DNA from: Branchinecta lynchi
Taxonomy: Eukaryota; Arthropoda; Branchiopoda; Anostraca; Branchinectidae
Reading direction: 5' to 3'
Length of the DNA: 64,000 nucleotides
Assembly: GCA_023053575.1 (NCBI GenBank)
Contig: JAKZAP010000012.1
Coordinates: 22,556,780-22,620,779 of the forward strand
Position numbers and translations under genes: made by a program. Positions 10,217 to 21,480 of the stretch are shown here, one piece after another. The first letter of the stretch is position 1. Each line of letters begins with the position of its first letter. The notes under the pieces were generated by a model, which had not been told where the DNA came from, did not search any database, and was given only the letters and a program-made list of their open reading frames with translations.

Positions 10217-13200
10217 GTCAGTCCCAGGCAGAGGTATTACTAGCCGAAATGTTTGGGGGGGGGGAGGTATTTACGGACAGACTGGTCGTTCTGCTGACTG
10301 TTTCTGCAGAATAAAGACAGTTTAAACAAAAATTGACTATTCTTACAGAAAATAACTGGTTTCCTTTTTTTTTCGACCGGCCAACAACATTGGGAGTGTC
10401 CAACTCTCCCTGCCCTCTCCCTCCTCCCATACATGATGCCCCTGGTCGCAGGCAGGTCTCATGTAGTGTTAGATTATGAGAAATGTGAAACCCAACCTAG
10501 AGGAGCAGTACAGGAGACTGACAGGAGATGCCAGTTAATACATAGCCTATCCACAGTTCTCTTTGAATTTTGTTTTTTCATTTTGAATGACATCAGTGAG
10601 GAAGATCTTATTTTATTCTTGTTGTATTTTCAGTAGCACTGTAGCAGTCAACCACAAACCCCTGATTTTTGGATACCCTATGCCAAACGTCGGATATGTC
10701 TAGCTTTTGGCATACCCTATGCCTAACGCTGGATACACTGTGCCAGGTGGTGGATACTGTAACCCAGTAAAATATTGATGATTTAAGTGAAGCTAAAAAA
10801 TCAACCAATCAGAACTCCTTTATGCTGAGGTAGGTCAGGGTTAGGTTAGCAACAGGTATCCAGCGTTTGGCATAGGGTATCCAGCGTTAAGCATAGGCTA
10901 TGCCAAATGCTAGATATATGCAGCATTTGGCATAGGGTATCCAACAATCAGGGATTTGTGGTAGACTGCACTGTAGATTCCCAAAATCTATGATAGAACT
11001 TTCTTTGGTTTCTTGTCCTGTCTATGTCGGTCAACCACAAACCCTTGATTTTTGGATACCCCATGTATGTATATCTTATGTTTGGCATACCCTATGCCTG
11101 ATGCTGGATAGGCCATGTCAAATCAGTCTAGTACACTAGCCCCATTTCAGGCACGGTGCTCAAACGTCTAGCACCATGCCTGGGTGCTAGACGTTCAAGC
11201 ACTGTACCTTGGATTTCATGTATGGTGCATGGATTTCAGTATACAGTGCATACAGAAAAAACACAGTTTCTGTCATCACAACTGAGTACCGGCTCGGACA
11301 GGGCTGAAATTACTACTATGAATTAGAGAAATCAAAGACAATCCTTTACATATTTTTCACAACAAAAACAAAAGGGCTCCTATGATGATGGAGATGAAAA
11401 ACCTAACAGCACCCTATCTATTTTCCATGTATTTTCCCTATCTATTCCCCAAGAGCCAATATTCTGGTTGGCTGCTAGGTAGAAAAAGCTGAGGCACAGT
11501 AAACTTTGCATGCAAAACCCTTGAATATGTAGAAAAGGAAATGAGGTTTTTCACATCTGTCATCAGCCGAGCCCTTTTGTTTTCTTTGATTTCTCTAATT
11601 CATGGTAGTAATTTCAGCCCTGTCCGAGCTGGTGCTCAGTTGTTATGACAGAAACTGTGTTTTTGATTTATGCACTGTATACTGAAATCCATGCACCATA
11701 CATGAAATCCAAGGTACAGTGCTTGAACGTCTAGCACCCAGGCATGGTGCTAGACGTTTGTGTACCGTGCCTGAAAAGGGGCTAGTGTACTAGACTGTGT
11801 CAAATGCTGGATATTGGAACCCAGTTGATTTGAGTGAAGCTCAGAAATCAACCAACCAGAAATTCTTCTTTAGTAGCTCAGGGTTAGGGTACAAGAGCTA
11901 TCCAGAATTTGGCATAGGGTATCGCATTAGGCATGCTGTGCCAAAACAAGATATTTCCAGCGTTTGGCATAGGGTATCCAAAAATCAGGGGTTTGTGGTT
12001 GACCGTTCTATCTTCTGGGAGATTTCAGGATAATACATGTTGAATCTTCTTCAGATTGCTGCCAAATTGTGGGGAAGATGTTTTAATGTCTTATCATGTT
12101 CACCAATTTTGGGGATGTTTCTTGTCAGGGATTTCTCATTTGATCCGTTTTGCTCCATCAAATATGCTAAGAGGTGTGTCTGTGAAAGGAATGCTGGAAC
12201 AAGGTCTGCCAGATAGGTGCCCATGGCATATCCCCTTCACAGTTGATGTGCCTTGTATAATAGCTGATGGCCTGAAAAATCCAGGAAGAAAAGTTGGTTT
12301 TCAGGTGTGGTTTAATGAGATTTAAGGTGCGTTTCTTTTATGTAGTTTCGTTGTAGTTTCACCATAGTTTGACATACTTTGTCTTAGTTATGAAAGTACA
12401 GTATGTGGAATGGACAAGTAAAAGAGTAGGCTACACATACTGTACTTTCATAATTGAAACAAAAGTACGTCAAACTACATAACAAAAAATGCACCTTTAT
12501 AGAGCAGATCCAAACAAGAGTAAAGGCAAGTAATTTGAATAGACTTGGACTGAGAACTGTGAAACCAGTAGGTTTTTGTATCTTGGCTTGGCTGTCGATT
12601 TTAAGTATGAAATTGAAGGTCAATAACCCCTCCTGTAAGCCTATTCCAAATAGTGGGTAGTGATCGGGTAAGCTAATCCCTTACCCAGCACTTTGTAAGC
12701 TATGGTATATTTAAAATTGACACTGCCAAACAGGCAGTTCATTATATTGACTACTTGGACTACTTGAAGTTTAGGAAAAGTTTTTCCAAATATTTGTGTC
12801 TTATAGATTGTTTAGAGTTCATTCTCAAACGTGCAGTTCATTTACTTCCCTGTCACCATGTTCTTGCTAGTCAGTTGCTAGTTAGCTATGCCCCTGTTAT
12901 CATTACTGTCCCAGCAAACAGCTTTTTGCTTGATTCTCCGTGCAGTAACCAATAATCTTTTTTACAAGAAATCTAGCATGGTATATCGGGTGCTAAATGT
13001 GAAATATACCTACTCTGTGGTGCTTCATACATTAAGGCGATATGGTTTAAACTGATGCGGGTTCCATTTGACAGCTGTACGTGGCATATTGTTAGCTGAA
13101 CATCTTTCGGTGTAATGAGGCTGTCAGGCTCCCTGTCCTCCTTATTGAAAGACCTTCTTTTCAATATGTATTGTCAGTCCCTAACCTTTACATTTCCAGG

Positions 13201-16200
13201 TTTCGCCGAGAATTCATTGAAGGAAAGGCTAAATCACGACCCGGAGCCTTTACACGAGCAGATCTTGTTCTGAACACCCAAGACTGGAATGCTATCATTG
13301 TTGGCAAGATATCGTCATACATCAATGTCGATTCAACCTGCCCCACGGTCAAGAAAAATAGTGAACTTCAGCTCGCTCAGGAACTGACTTATGCTTCCCA
13401 TCTGGGCTTACCTGCCATTTTCTTGCCAGTTAAAGGTCCAAGGCAAACGAATCTGGCAAGGATAACTTATGACAGACTTGTTGGCAATTCAAGCTACCAG
13501 GTTCGCCATGCTGTATGGGCACATGTTCCCATGAAAAGTTCCAAGGCTGCTGGTGCATGCTATAGGTAAGTTTAGAGCTGTACTTTTCTGATAAACTAAA
13601 GTTATAGCATACATGGGTAATGAACGAATGAATTTAATGCACAAGAAACCCTCTCCCATGTGGCCTTCGTAAACTCTGAAACCTTATCCAACAAAAAATG
13701 TACCCCTTTTCAGTCTAAGGGTCTAATCATACACAGGTCAACAGGAGGTGTTTTTCTGAGGTGTATTTATGTCCCACACGTTTCTACCTATTTTTGTTAA
13801 AGCTTCGCAGAAGCGTATGTGACAGACTCGACCTACAAGTTGAAGCTCGCGAAAGCGCTGTTTTGTGAGTTTTTTTGGCAGTATCAGTCGAACCGATTTG
13901 GAATTGGATTTGCTGCAGGACTTGAGTTTCCCGACGAATTCCAAGCCACAAAATCCAAAACCACCTCTTGAGTTGTTTGTCAGGAGCCACTGACATTGTG
14001 AGCTACAGAAACATTTTCGGTCGCGGAGACGTAATTGTGGGCCACACATTATATTGCATCTCAAATCCTTCTCATACCTAAAAAGATTCGGTTTAGTTCA
14101 ATATCTCAGTTGTGACGACAAATTGTAAATTTGCCAGGGATGCTACCGCCGTAGGCGTGGAGACATCATTACGTGGTATGTTCCAGCTTCCTCCAAACGG
14201 TAGAAGCTATCTTTGTCCCCCAACCTTTCTCCCCTGGAATTTGTGAACAAATATTTAAGACTGAAAAAGATTACTTTAAATGCTGATAAAGCAAGTGGAT
14301 ACTGTTTTGGTGAAGGGTAACAGATGTGTGAACGGTATTCTGCGTAGTAATTTGAAAGATATTAAGGACATGAGGTTTCATAAAGTAAATTTAATACGAA
14401 AGTGATATCCGGTGTGCATTATGATTCTAGGACAATTGGTCACAATACAATTGGTCACACCGACAATTCGTCACAGGACAATTCGTCACTAGGACAATGA
14501 TCACTAGGAGAGTTTGTCATATTCTAGAAAATTTGCTGTTAAAAAGGTAGTTTGGATCAAATAAAAACTGCCACCCCATCACAAGAGATTGGTTGAATCA
14601 ATATTTGAATTCTTACTTTTAATCCCTTTGATCTCCGATATTTAATTCTCAGTCTTATTGGTATATATTTTCGAGGAGCATCAAAGTGTTATTAGTTCTC
14701 ACCATGAGAATGCTGTCAGCGTTGGCTTTTCTCCCAGTGGCGGATATCCCACCAGTGTTCGATCGCTATGTTCAAATCTCTCCATCTGAACTATATCCAT
14801 CCTTCGACTACTTTGAAGACACTTATATCGAGAGATTGCACCATACCCGAAGAAAACGGACGGGATCGTAACGAAACAAAATTAAAAATAAAAAAAGATA
14901 AAAAACAAAATAAACAAAGACGGAATCTCGTCCTATTATCGCCGACCAATATGATTCGAGACTTCGTTTTTGTGCTCAAACTTTGAAGCCTTCAAGCTCT
15001 TACTCCCATGAAAACTCTTTTGCAAAAATAGAATTATACGGTTAAGGAATAGCACAATTAACATTTCCAGCAAGTCCCTGGCTTAGAATGATGATAAAAC
15101 GCCGATAATTTAATTTCAAAGTTGAAAGTCCTATATCTCCCAATGTTAAATTTTGTTGCTGTGATCCCGTGATGAGGATGTAGCAATATCGTTTTCATTG
15201 GGTATGGTGCAATCTCTCTATAGGAAGAACATCACAGGCCATCAGGGCAAGCAGAAATGCTCTCTTTCCTATCCCTGTCTGAAACATCTTTCAGCGCGTC
15301 GCAGAACACCTTCCTAGGACTAACAACAATGTCGAAGGCTGGCAGTAAGCATTGAACAAACGTGTTGGAGCAGCTCATCCAAACATTTATAAATTCATTT
15401 CGCTTCTGCTGCCGGAGCAGGGCAACACAGAAATGAATATTGAGCAATTTGTTGCTAGTGCCAGAACCCAGACAGAAAGAGGAAGTACGAAGACTAACCT
15501 ACAACTGAAAACCATGGCAGGGAGATATCGGCCTTGTCAAACTGACGTACTCGAATATATGCGGGAAATTACTCATAACTACATGTTTTAATGTTTATAT
15601 GGCCATACTGTTTTCATGTAACTCAATAGTTTAAAATATATACCTTAAAATATATCGAAATCCTCACTTGAAATCAGGCAGTTTGTGACGGAATGACCGT
15701 GTGACAAATTGTCCTGATGACGCATTGTTCGTATGACGAATTGTCCTTGTAACGAAATGTCCGTGTGACAAATTGTCCCGTGACGAATTCTCTGTGACGA
15801 ATTGTCCTGTGACGAATTGTCCTGTGACGAATTGACCGGACACCGTGCATTATGGGGCAGAGTTGTGGGTTTTTAATGCATACGCTAGGTTAGAAGTTGT
15901 ACAAAATATATATTTTAAACGAGTCTAGGGCTATCGGAGAAGAGTTGTGGTCTAGTTTTAAAGGGTGACCTAGGATTACCTTTGTTACGTAGTTGTAGGC
16001 TTGTCCGGATTTTTTGGCAAAAAACGATTAATTTACGTAGAATAAGACCTTTTAAAAGCTGCGTATTTAGAGGCTCTCAACGCTTCAGGTGATTCATGGC
16101 CACTCCATATAAAAAGTATCCTTGATCAATATGGTATATCTGACCAGTGGTGTGACAGCCAGGGTCCAAGGGCCACCCAAGGCGAGGTAAGTAAGGTGGT

Positions 16201-18709
16201 TCAACGGGTCCTACAAGACCAAGAAATAAAAAATCGCACTACTGGAAGGATTCTAACCGTCGATGTATCTTTACGCTAAGGCCAAAGATTGCTGGGGTTT
16301 AGAAATGTTTGTAAGGGACGGTTATCTTCGGAGGAATTAGCATTGATTGTTAGCGCTCGTAGCGATAGGCTCCCTCTGGGAATTCGGAGAAAATAAGTGG
16401 GAAGTGTTAAAGGGCGGTCTAGTGGTCCTTACTTCTGCCCAGTGCGTGGTTGTGTGGATGAATTTTTTTTCATTTTATCTGCGAATGTTATGTCCGAGTT
16501 GAATAATTTGAGATTTGAAATATTTGCGGGGCGAATTTTTGGGGAAGGTTGGTTGGTGGAAAAGTATAAGGAGAAAAGTTTGTTTGGGGTTAGGCAACTT
16601 GGAGGTTTTTTTTTGATAGGTTGGAAGCTATCTCTCTGTCTCTCTTAGCTATTGGCAGGAACACATTGTATGTCACACAAACCTTTGGAAACGGATTCAC
16701 GACTGGAGCCCAGACACTCGAACCAGTAGCCTTCCAAATCCTGTAAACGTGCTACAGTAAAGAGGCGGAGTACGTTTTACACCTAGTGAGTGTTTCCGCT
16801 GGGTGTAGGGATCTTGGGGCCCCTGAAGCCATTGGGATTCGAATGGAATACCGTTCGCTCGTGTGACCCTGACATTCCCAATATGAGCGTGTTCAACCCT
16901 CTTACCAATAATAACTATTAGTTACTATTTCCGTTCCAACCTAACCAAAAGTTACTACGCTGACTGTTCCAACCTTCTCGAAGTAGTAACTATTTGCTTA
17001 CCACGCTCGGGAGTGTAGTAAGCGTAGTAACTATGGATCTCTCAATCGTGATTGGTCGGATTCGCCCGTGACATGATATTCTGCGGGAAAATAGAAAAAT
17101 CGTTCCAGCCTTGACGAAAAAAAAAACAGAACTCGTGACGTCATGCGTAGTAACTACGGTAAGTAGGATGGAACACGCTCACAGTTGATCGTTTCATCAA
17201 GGTAAGACTGTTCCAGCCATAGTTCTGTTCCCGAAACTCCAGTTGCATACGTCCCTATGGAATCGTGTTTTCACAAGCTTTTTATCCTTTGATTGACCAT
17301 TTTCTTGTCTCAGGGATACCACGGAAGAGCTCGATGATTCCTGGGAAGACGAAACGTGGCACTGGTGGAACTACTTCCGCCAGGTAGCCGACCACCAGAA
17401 GCGTTTGGGCCTTGCCTTGGAACTATCTGAAGACATCCCCAGTCAAGGCACCCTCGACCGATGGCTTGGAGAACCGGTCAAATCCATAGTTGTCCCCACT
17501 CACCTGTTTTTGACCAATAAGAAGGGCTTCCCAGTTCTCTCCAGGCCGCACCAGCAGGTTGTCAAGCAGTTCTTCCAAAACAAAGCACAGGCCATGATAA
17601 CTGGAACCGTGCGCCACTCGAACATTAAACATTACCAGCAGTATTTGGAACACTTGTTCCAGCAATCGATCAGTGATGATCCCCTCAAAAGATTCGGTCA
17701 AGGCTACGAGGACTATCTTCAGTTCCCTCTACAGCCACTTATGGACAATCTTGAATCCCAGACGTATGAGATCTTCGAGAAAGATCCTGTAAAGTACAGA
17801 GAGTACCAGAATGCCATTCGTAGAGCAATGCAAGACAAGTCGCAAGAGGAGAAAAACGCTGGGAAAACTCTTGTTGTGATGGTCGTCGGAGCGGGGCGTG
17901 GACCCCTTGTTCGCGCATCAATTAACGCAGCGCAGGAGGTCGGGGTCAACATCAAAGTCTATGCTGTGGAAAAGAACCCTAATGCCATTGTGACCCTACA
18001 GCTCCAAGAAGATGAACTGTGGGGGGATCTAGTTACCGTAGTCTCATGTGACATGCGCGAGTGGAATCCACCTGAACTTACTGACATTCTTGTGTCGGAG
18101 CTTCTTGGGTCATTTGGTGATAACGAGCTTAGTCCCGAGTGCCTAGATGGCGCGCAGCGGTTCCTCAAGCCAGATGGTGTAAGCATCCCTAGTGACTACA
18201 CCTCGTTTTTGGCCCCTATCCAGTCCTCGAAGCTATTCAATGAAGTGAGAGGGTGCCGGGAGGTAGATAAGCCACCTCACGCCTGTTTCGAAATGCCATA
18301 CGTCGTCCAGCTTCAGAACAAGACTGAACTCGCCCCCGCGCAGGCACTTTTCAAATTTGTTCACCCGAACGTAGACACCGTCATTGATAACACTCGCTAC
18401 GAAATTCGGAAGTTCAAAGTGGAGAAGGACGTCACTCTCCACGGCTTCGCGGGCTATTTTGAATGCACTCTCTATAAGGAGGTCATGCTTAGCATCAATC
18501 CCGCCACGCATTCGCCCGGTATGTTCTCCTGGTTCCCAATTCTTTTCCCCATTAAGGATCCAATGCCTTTAAAGGGAGGGGATGAAATTGAGGTCCATTT
18601 CTGGAGGCAGGTGTCCCGTACTAATGTGTGGTACGAATGGTGCGTTGCTAGCCCTTTGGTGACGTCAGTGCATAACCCAAACGGAAGGTCATATACCATT
18701 GGACTCTGA
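10098..18709 (+). CDS. PRMT5: Protein arginine N-methyltransferase 5 (whole gene, three coding exons)
   Basis: The gene joins 10098-10216, 13200-13565 and 17314-18709, giving a 626-aa protein (human PRMT5 is 637). All junctions are GT/AG and keep frame. PRMT5 uses S-adenosylmethionine to form symmetric dimethylarginine on histones and Sm spliceosomal proteins, usually with the WD-repeat partner MEP50/WDR77. The N-terminal TIM barrel spans roughly residues 1-280. The Rossmann fold follows, with GAGRGP at 354-359, and the double-E loop SELLGSFGDNE puts the catalytic glutamates at 424 and 433. Phe316 in TYEIFEKDP matches the phenylalanine that sets symmetric-product specificity. A beta-barrel with SPGMFSWFPILFPIK and the terminal SYTIGL ends the protein. 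Every key residue is present, so the gene looks functional. Both introns are packed with mobile elements. Confidence 0.95.
10229..10444. mobile_element. 216-bp hAT-type MITE in PRMT5 intron 1
   Basis: Begins CAGAGGTATTACTAGCC and ends ATGATGCCCCTG. Flanks GTCCCAGG (10221-10228) and GTCGCAGG (10445-10452) are an 8-bp duplication with one change. The left duplication starts only four bases after the exon 1 splice donor. Confidence 0.78.
10645..10968. mobile_element. MITE family A, copy 1, 8-bp TSD (PRMT5 intron 1)
   Basis: Begins CAGTCAACCACAAACCCC and ends in the inverted form GGATTTGTGGTAGACTG. It is flanked by CACTGTAG on both sides (10637-10644, 10969-10976). The arms hold repeated GTTTGGCATAGGGTATCC phrases. 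CAG ends with an 8-bp TSD suit a hAT relative. Noncoding. Confidence 0.82.
11028..12005. mobile_element. MITE family A, copy 2, interrupted by family B
   Basis: Starts CGGTCAACCACAAACCC and ends GGGGTTTGTGGTTGACCG. Flanks GTCTATGT (11020-11027) and TTCTATCT (12006-12013) agree in six of eight bases. The middle is displaced by the 674-bp element at 11124-11797. Located in PRMT5 intron 1. Confidence 0.72.
11124..11797. mobile_element. MITE family B, copy 1, long inverted repeats, 8-bp TSD
   Basis: Begins CAGTCTAGTACACTAGCCCC and ends with its inverse GGGGCTAGTGTACTAGACTG. The duplication TGTCAAAT is perfect at 11116-11123 and 11798-11805. The arms extend over hundreds of bases and the element can fold almost entirely on itself. 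No transposase. A second copy is at 61846-62546. Confidence 0.88.
12325..12497. mobile_element. Short hairpin MITE in PRMT5 intron 1
   Basis: Outer ends GGTGCGTTTCTTTTATG and its approximate inverse ending AAAAAATGCACC. The centre is a hairpin whose stem TTATGAAAGTACAGTATGTG is perfectly inverted at 12433-12452. The flank TTTA on both sides may be a short duplication. Confidence 0.6.
12498..13199. other. PRMT5 intron 1, 3' part: no further feature recognised
   Basis: Ends in the splice acceptor TTTACATTTCCAG (AG at 13198-13199). No element recognised before it. Confidence 0.45.
13200..13565 (+). CDS. PRMT5: PRMT5 coding exon 2
   Basis: Completes Arg40 and runs to the first two bases of Arg162. 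It opens FRREFIEGKAKSRPGAFTR and includes DWNAIIVGKIS, QELTYASHLGLPAIFLPVKG and NLARI, all in the order found in the PRMT5 TIM barrel. The acceptor is TTTCCAG|G and the donor TATAG|GTAAG at 13566. The codon split at both ends is phase 2, so the frame joins exactly with exons 1 and 3. Confidence 0.93.
13738..14066. repeat. Repeat shared with 44515-45400 (PRMT5 intron 2)
   Basis: Phrases such as GACGTAATTGTGGGCCACAC and the GTTGTTTGTCAGGAGCCAC region recur, changed, at 44515-44935 and 45058-45400 in the opposite relative order. The apparent - strand frame of 108 residues has no recognised motif and is treated as noncoding. Confidence 0.45.
14686..14868 (+). pseudogene. Mutator-like transposase, middle fragment
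   Basis: Sixty-one residues including MRMLSALAFLPVADIPPVFD and then LYPSFDYFEDTYIERL. The pattern ALAFLP..DI...F and YFEDTYI is a conserved block in animal MULE transposases that follows the DDE domain. The usual following blocks are missing until 15352, so the gene has an internal deletion. The upstream catalytic acidic residues are not seen. Confidence 0.6.
15352..15591 (+). pseudogene. Mutator-like transposase, C-terminal fragment
   Basis: Contains HPNIYKFISLLLPEQGNTEM, then NIEQFVASARTQTERGSTK and the end DVLEYMREITHNYMF. This matches the C-terminal block of MULE transposases (HP.IY.FI..L..EQ, then a final YL..I..N). The frame is open to the natural-looking stop at 15589. The copy at 5353 ends almost identically. 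Confidence 0.6.
16886..17179. mobile_element. MITE family C, copy 1 (PRMT5 intron 2)
   Basis: Starts AGCGTGTTCAACCCTCTTACC and ends with the inverse GTAGGATGGAACACGCT. Internal phrases AGTAACTATTAGTTACT, GACGTCATGCGTAGTAACTA and TTCCAGCCTTGACG are shared with copies at 29040, 32357 and 38353. No clear duplication at this copy. It ends about 135 bases before the exon 3 acceptor. Confidence 0.7.
17314..18709 (+). CDS. PRMT5: PRMT5 coding exon 3 (catalytic and beta-barrel domains)
   Basis: Begins after TTTTCTTGTCTCAG| (AG at 17312-17313) and encodes residues 162-626. Early landmarks are WHWWNYFRQ, RWLGEPVKS and FLTNKKGFPVLS of the late TIM barrel. Next come GYEDYLQFPLQPLMDNLES and TYEIFEKDP, GAGRGPLV (SAM-binding motif I), YAVEKNPNA with the acidic residue that binds the ribose, SELLGSFGDNELSPECLDGA (double-E loop), then SPGMFSWFPILFPIK and SYTIGL at the end. 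One exon carries about three quarters of the protein, far fewer introns than in vertebrate orthologues. The first Met-like start near 17405 is not the real start; coding clearly extends to the acceptor. Confidence 0.96.
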
Positions 18710-19754
18710 AGAAAGACGATTTTCTAATTTTGTATGAATAATTCTGTTGAATGTTCAGTGGCATGTGACATCATTAAAGTCCTTCTGTCGCAAGTTTTGG
18801 TGTGCCCTTTAGCGTGCCTTGCCTGCTCGCTCATCATAACCAGCTTCCGAGCCTGTTCCGAAATTAAAGCATCCAAGGCTTTACTTCTACCAGTATATTT
18901 ACTCGTTCATCTCAGTCTAGGAGAGTTACGTTTACTTTTATGCACTCAGATTCGGGTGCTTTCGAACTGCTGTTCATGCACGGATTTTGGCATCACCTCT
19001 ACGCGGAAAAGTTGAGATTTTTTCAAATTGATAAAAGTGCAGAAAATTGGGCCGAGAATCCTGATAGTGAGTCCGTACTATTGGTTGAGAAAAGTAGACG
19101 TATAACTCTGACGAAGAGGAAGTGTCAGCAATTCAGTCTGACGTCGAAAAGGTTCCGAAGTTAGTAGACGACTAAGTCGGCTTACCAAGCGTAAAAGTTA
19201 TCATGTTAGACGCGGTTGCGTATGCGCTATGCTGACGCGTATGTAGTTACGGTAAATTAACTAATATACATACAGTAAATAGGCGAAACCGGATGTCATC
19301 GAGGTAACCGTCCACGCCTGCTTTAAGCTGATTTATAGTTTCTGCGTTCAGGAAGGCTGTTGCAACGGTCACTACGTTTTGGTATGGTCATTCTTCAGTA
19401 AGGTTCAAATGGCAAGGTAGTTTGTCAGAGATTATTCCTGTCCGAACTGGTGTTTGCCAAGGTCTTGTCTCTCTACAGCTTCAAATCGGCCGTATCTTCT
19501 TGTCTCGATTCTTTGCACCCTGCTTACTTTTATAAAGACCATGCATTCAGCTACATAGCCTACGCGGAAAACTTGTTCTTAGTAAGTCGTAGCCTATCCA
19601 CTCACACAAAATTTCCGTAAGCTGTTGTCGGAATTTCTCAAATCAGCCTTGAAGTTGACCTCTCAAAATGTGAGTCCTTCGTCAAATGGTGCTATTGCAT
19701 CAAAAGCTTCTATCTCTCTTGGATCGTTCATCTTCAAATCAACAGACTCTCTAC
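18710..19754. other. PRMT5 3' flank; no further feature recognised
   Basis: An ATTAAA at about 18773 and another at about 18863 could serve as poly(A) signals for PRMT5; this is inference. No gene or repeat family recognised up to the LINE at 19755. Confidence 0.35.
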
Positions 19755-20474
19755 GATGGCTTAAGTAAGTAAGTAACTAAGACGAATTTATTTAAAAAAA
19801 ACCACTATGATGGCAATGCCAAATTTGGGTATTACGTCAAGTATAATGCACATTTTATAGTGTATACAGTTAATCATCAATTCGTCATCACAGACCTATT
19901 ATAGCATATAAATAAACCAAAAACAGAACACGGACGTTGGGATAATATCTACGACCATCATTATAAATTTTGGTGAAACTCGGAACGAAGCTTTTTTGGT
20001 ACCGCGTATGTGTTGCAGGTAAGGGGGACAACTTTGGAACCTTTGAACTTGCGACCATCTCCTGTCGGTTTCTTGTGTTTTCATAAGGAGGGGGAAGGAT
20101 ATCGAATAGAACAGGATGGTGGAGGAGCTTATGACCAACCGCTAAGCTCAGCCGCAGTCTCCGACTCTCAAGGGTTTCCATCTTAAACTTTTTAGGAGAG
20201 CAGAATAGGGAACTTTGGGCTCACGACTTATTATTAGGAGTGCACGTTTCTGTATTCTTTCTATTTGTTGTGACTGTTCGGCAGTACGGGCAAAGTGCCA
20301 AACAGCAGCCGCGTATTCCAAAGTGGATCGAATGAAAGAAACGTAAATTCGGGCAAGATGGGAATTAGGTACTTGGAACTTAGCCAGAAGTTTTAACAGC
20401 TGTAGACCAGCGTTTGCATGCTTTAGCATTACGTTGGTGTTTTCCTCCCATTTAAGATCAGACTGGCTTGACAC
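19755..20474 (-). mobile_element. CR1-like LINE 3' part with (ACTT)n tail
   Basis: On the - strand 20474-20150 encodes the segment after the reverse transcriptase active site: DLKWEENTNVMLKHANAGLQ, FIRSTLEYAAAVWHF, then QQIERIQKRALLIIS. After a frameshift near 20180 the reading continues with RRLRLSLAVGHKLL and a C-terminus at 19888, followed by a 3' UTR and a tail TTACTTACTTACTTA at about 19755-19775. The upstream polymerase part is missing (5' truncation), so the copy is dead. Confidence 0.72.
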
Positions 20475-20978
20475 AATGTTCTAATCTTCTTCTTTTCTTC
20501 AGTTCTTTCATTGTCAAAATTTTGCTCTTGGGTTGTTCAAGAAGTTCGTAAAACAATCCGTACCGTCTTTGGGCCCATCGTCTCCAACCGGGGGGCGCTA
20601 TAATCGTAAAGCTTTGGGAAATTTGTACAGTACCTTCTGCGCTCCTTCTGTACTATTTCGTTCTGGTGTCACTCATGTTCTGCGAAAGAAAGAAAAGATG
20701 AGGTCATGTTATTTTAAATATGCAAAGCACGTACTTCACTTGTCTAAATTATGTCATACCACACATTGACGGAGAAGTTCACAATGAAAGATGCAAGTGT
20801 TACCCTTTTCGATGCTTCCTCGTCGCTATAAGAATCATGGACAGCAGGGCCCAACCAGCGCATGACGTACTGCTTCCTGGACGAAGATTGAAAATTAAGT
20901 TTCTTTTTCTGTGTCTTTATGGGTTTTATTTATTTTCTTTCATATACTCCGCTTTTTGGGCCCAAAAAGTGGAAGGAT
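20475..20978. other. Stretch with no recognised feature
   Basis: No gene or repeat family recognised. The open frames at 20533-20769 and 20720-21067 show no motif. Confidence 0.4.
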
Positions 20979-21480
20979 CAGGGGCGTCGCTAGCCAAAAC
21001 TCGAGGGGAGCCGCTCGTTTCAACTTTTCGTCTCATATGTGATAATAAAACTCGTGATAACTGCTAGCGTTGAAGACTGAAGATTAGAAGTCTAGTTGTA
21101 TCTCCGAGCTCAGAAGCGGCTTGAAGGGCTCGGGCGTGGGAGGTGAGTATCTTAAAATATACGACTGGCAGATGTCTGGAAGGCCCAAGAGTCATACCAG
21201 CTAGAAACAATAGCAAGAAACGGAGCACTACATGCGCAAAACTGTCTATCAGACAGAACGAAAATGAGCGCCACAGGCGAAATTTTTGAAGTAGGCCATG
21301 ACTTCTTTTCGACAAAACACTAATACCCCGCAGCAAAAACTATATAGCTGTAAATGGGGCCCAAGCCCCGAAATTTCAAGCCTAAAATCCGAATGAAATG
21401 ACGCGACTTTCCAGTAAATAGAGTCTACTATGAAAGGCGCCGCAGGCAAATTCTGTGGAATCCTGTACAGTCAGACCACC
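20979..21480 (+). mobile_element. Truncated hAT-type element (CAGGGGCGTC family)
   Basis: Left end CAGGGGCGTCGCTAGCCAAAA at 20979. Internal phrases GCGCCACAGGCGAAATTTTT near 21269 and GGCGCCGCAGGCAAATTC near 21437 recur in the complete elements at 3830 and 23471. No matching right end was found, so the 3' boundary is approximate. Confidence 0.5.

Larger units (their letters stand above)
14424..15844 (+). mobile_element. Mutator-like foldback element with transposase remnants, 10-bp TSD
   Basis: Inserted in the LINE with GTGCATTATG duplicated at 14414-14423 and 15845-15854. A 9-10-bp duplication is typical for Mutator-like elements. Both arms are arrays of degenerate 17-18-bp units (GACGAATTGTCCTGT type), inverted to each other: about 14430-14520 and 15690-15835. 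The interior is shared with the - strand copy at 5088-6439. Two pieces of one transposase remain (14686-14871 and 15352-15591). Confidence 0.78.
14230..16650 (+). mobile_element. LINE ORF2 C-terminal region, interrupted by a MULE (PRMT5 intron 2)
   Basis: After the MULE, 15855-16640 in shifting frames reads YGAELWVFNAYARLEVVQN, then KAAYLEALNASGDSWPLHIK, QGPRATQGEV, ALIVSARSDRLPLGIRRK, a CPVRGCVDEFFFIL cysteine/His-type segment and LGGFFLIGWK. This is the usual order in the C-terminal half of many LINE ORF2 proteins. Several stops and frameshifts show it is dead. The part before 14414 is more decayed; its left edge is approximate. It lies on the same strand as PRMT5. Confidence 0.6.

Noticed and set aside
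13738..14064. 108-residue - strand frame in PRMT5 intron 2
   Set aside because: The DNA is a repeat found at 44515-45400 where the frame is not kept.
17405..18709. PRMT5 beginning at an internal start near 17405
   Set aside because: Conserved PRMT5 residues continue upstream to the splice acceptor at 17313 and join in frame with exons 1 and 2.
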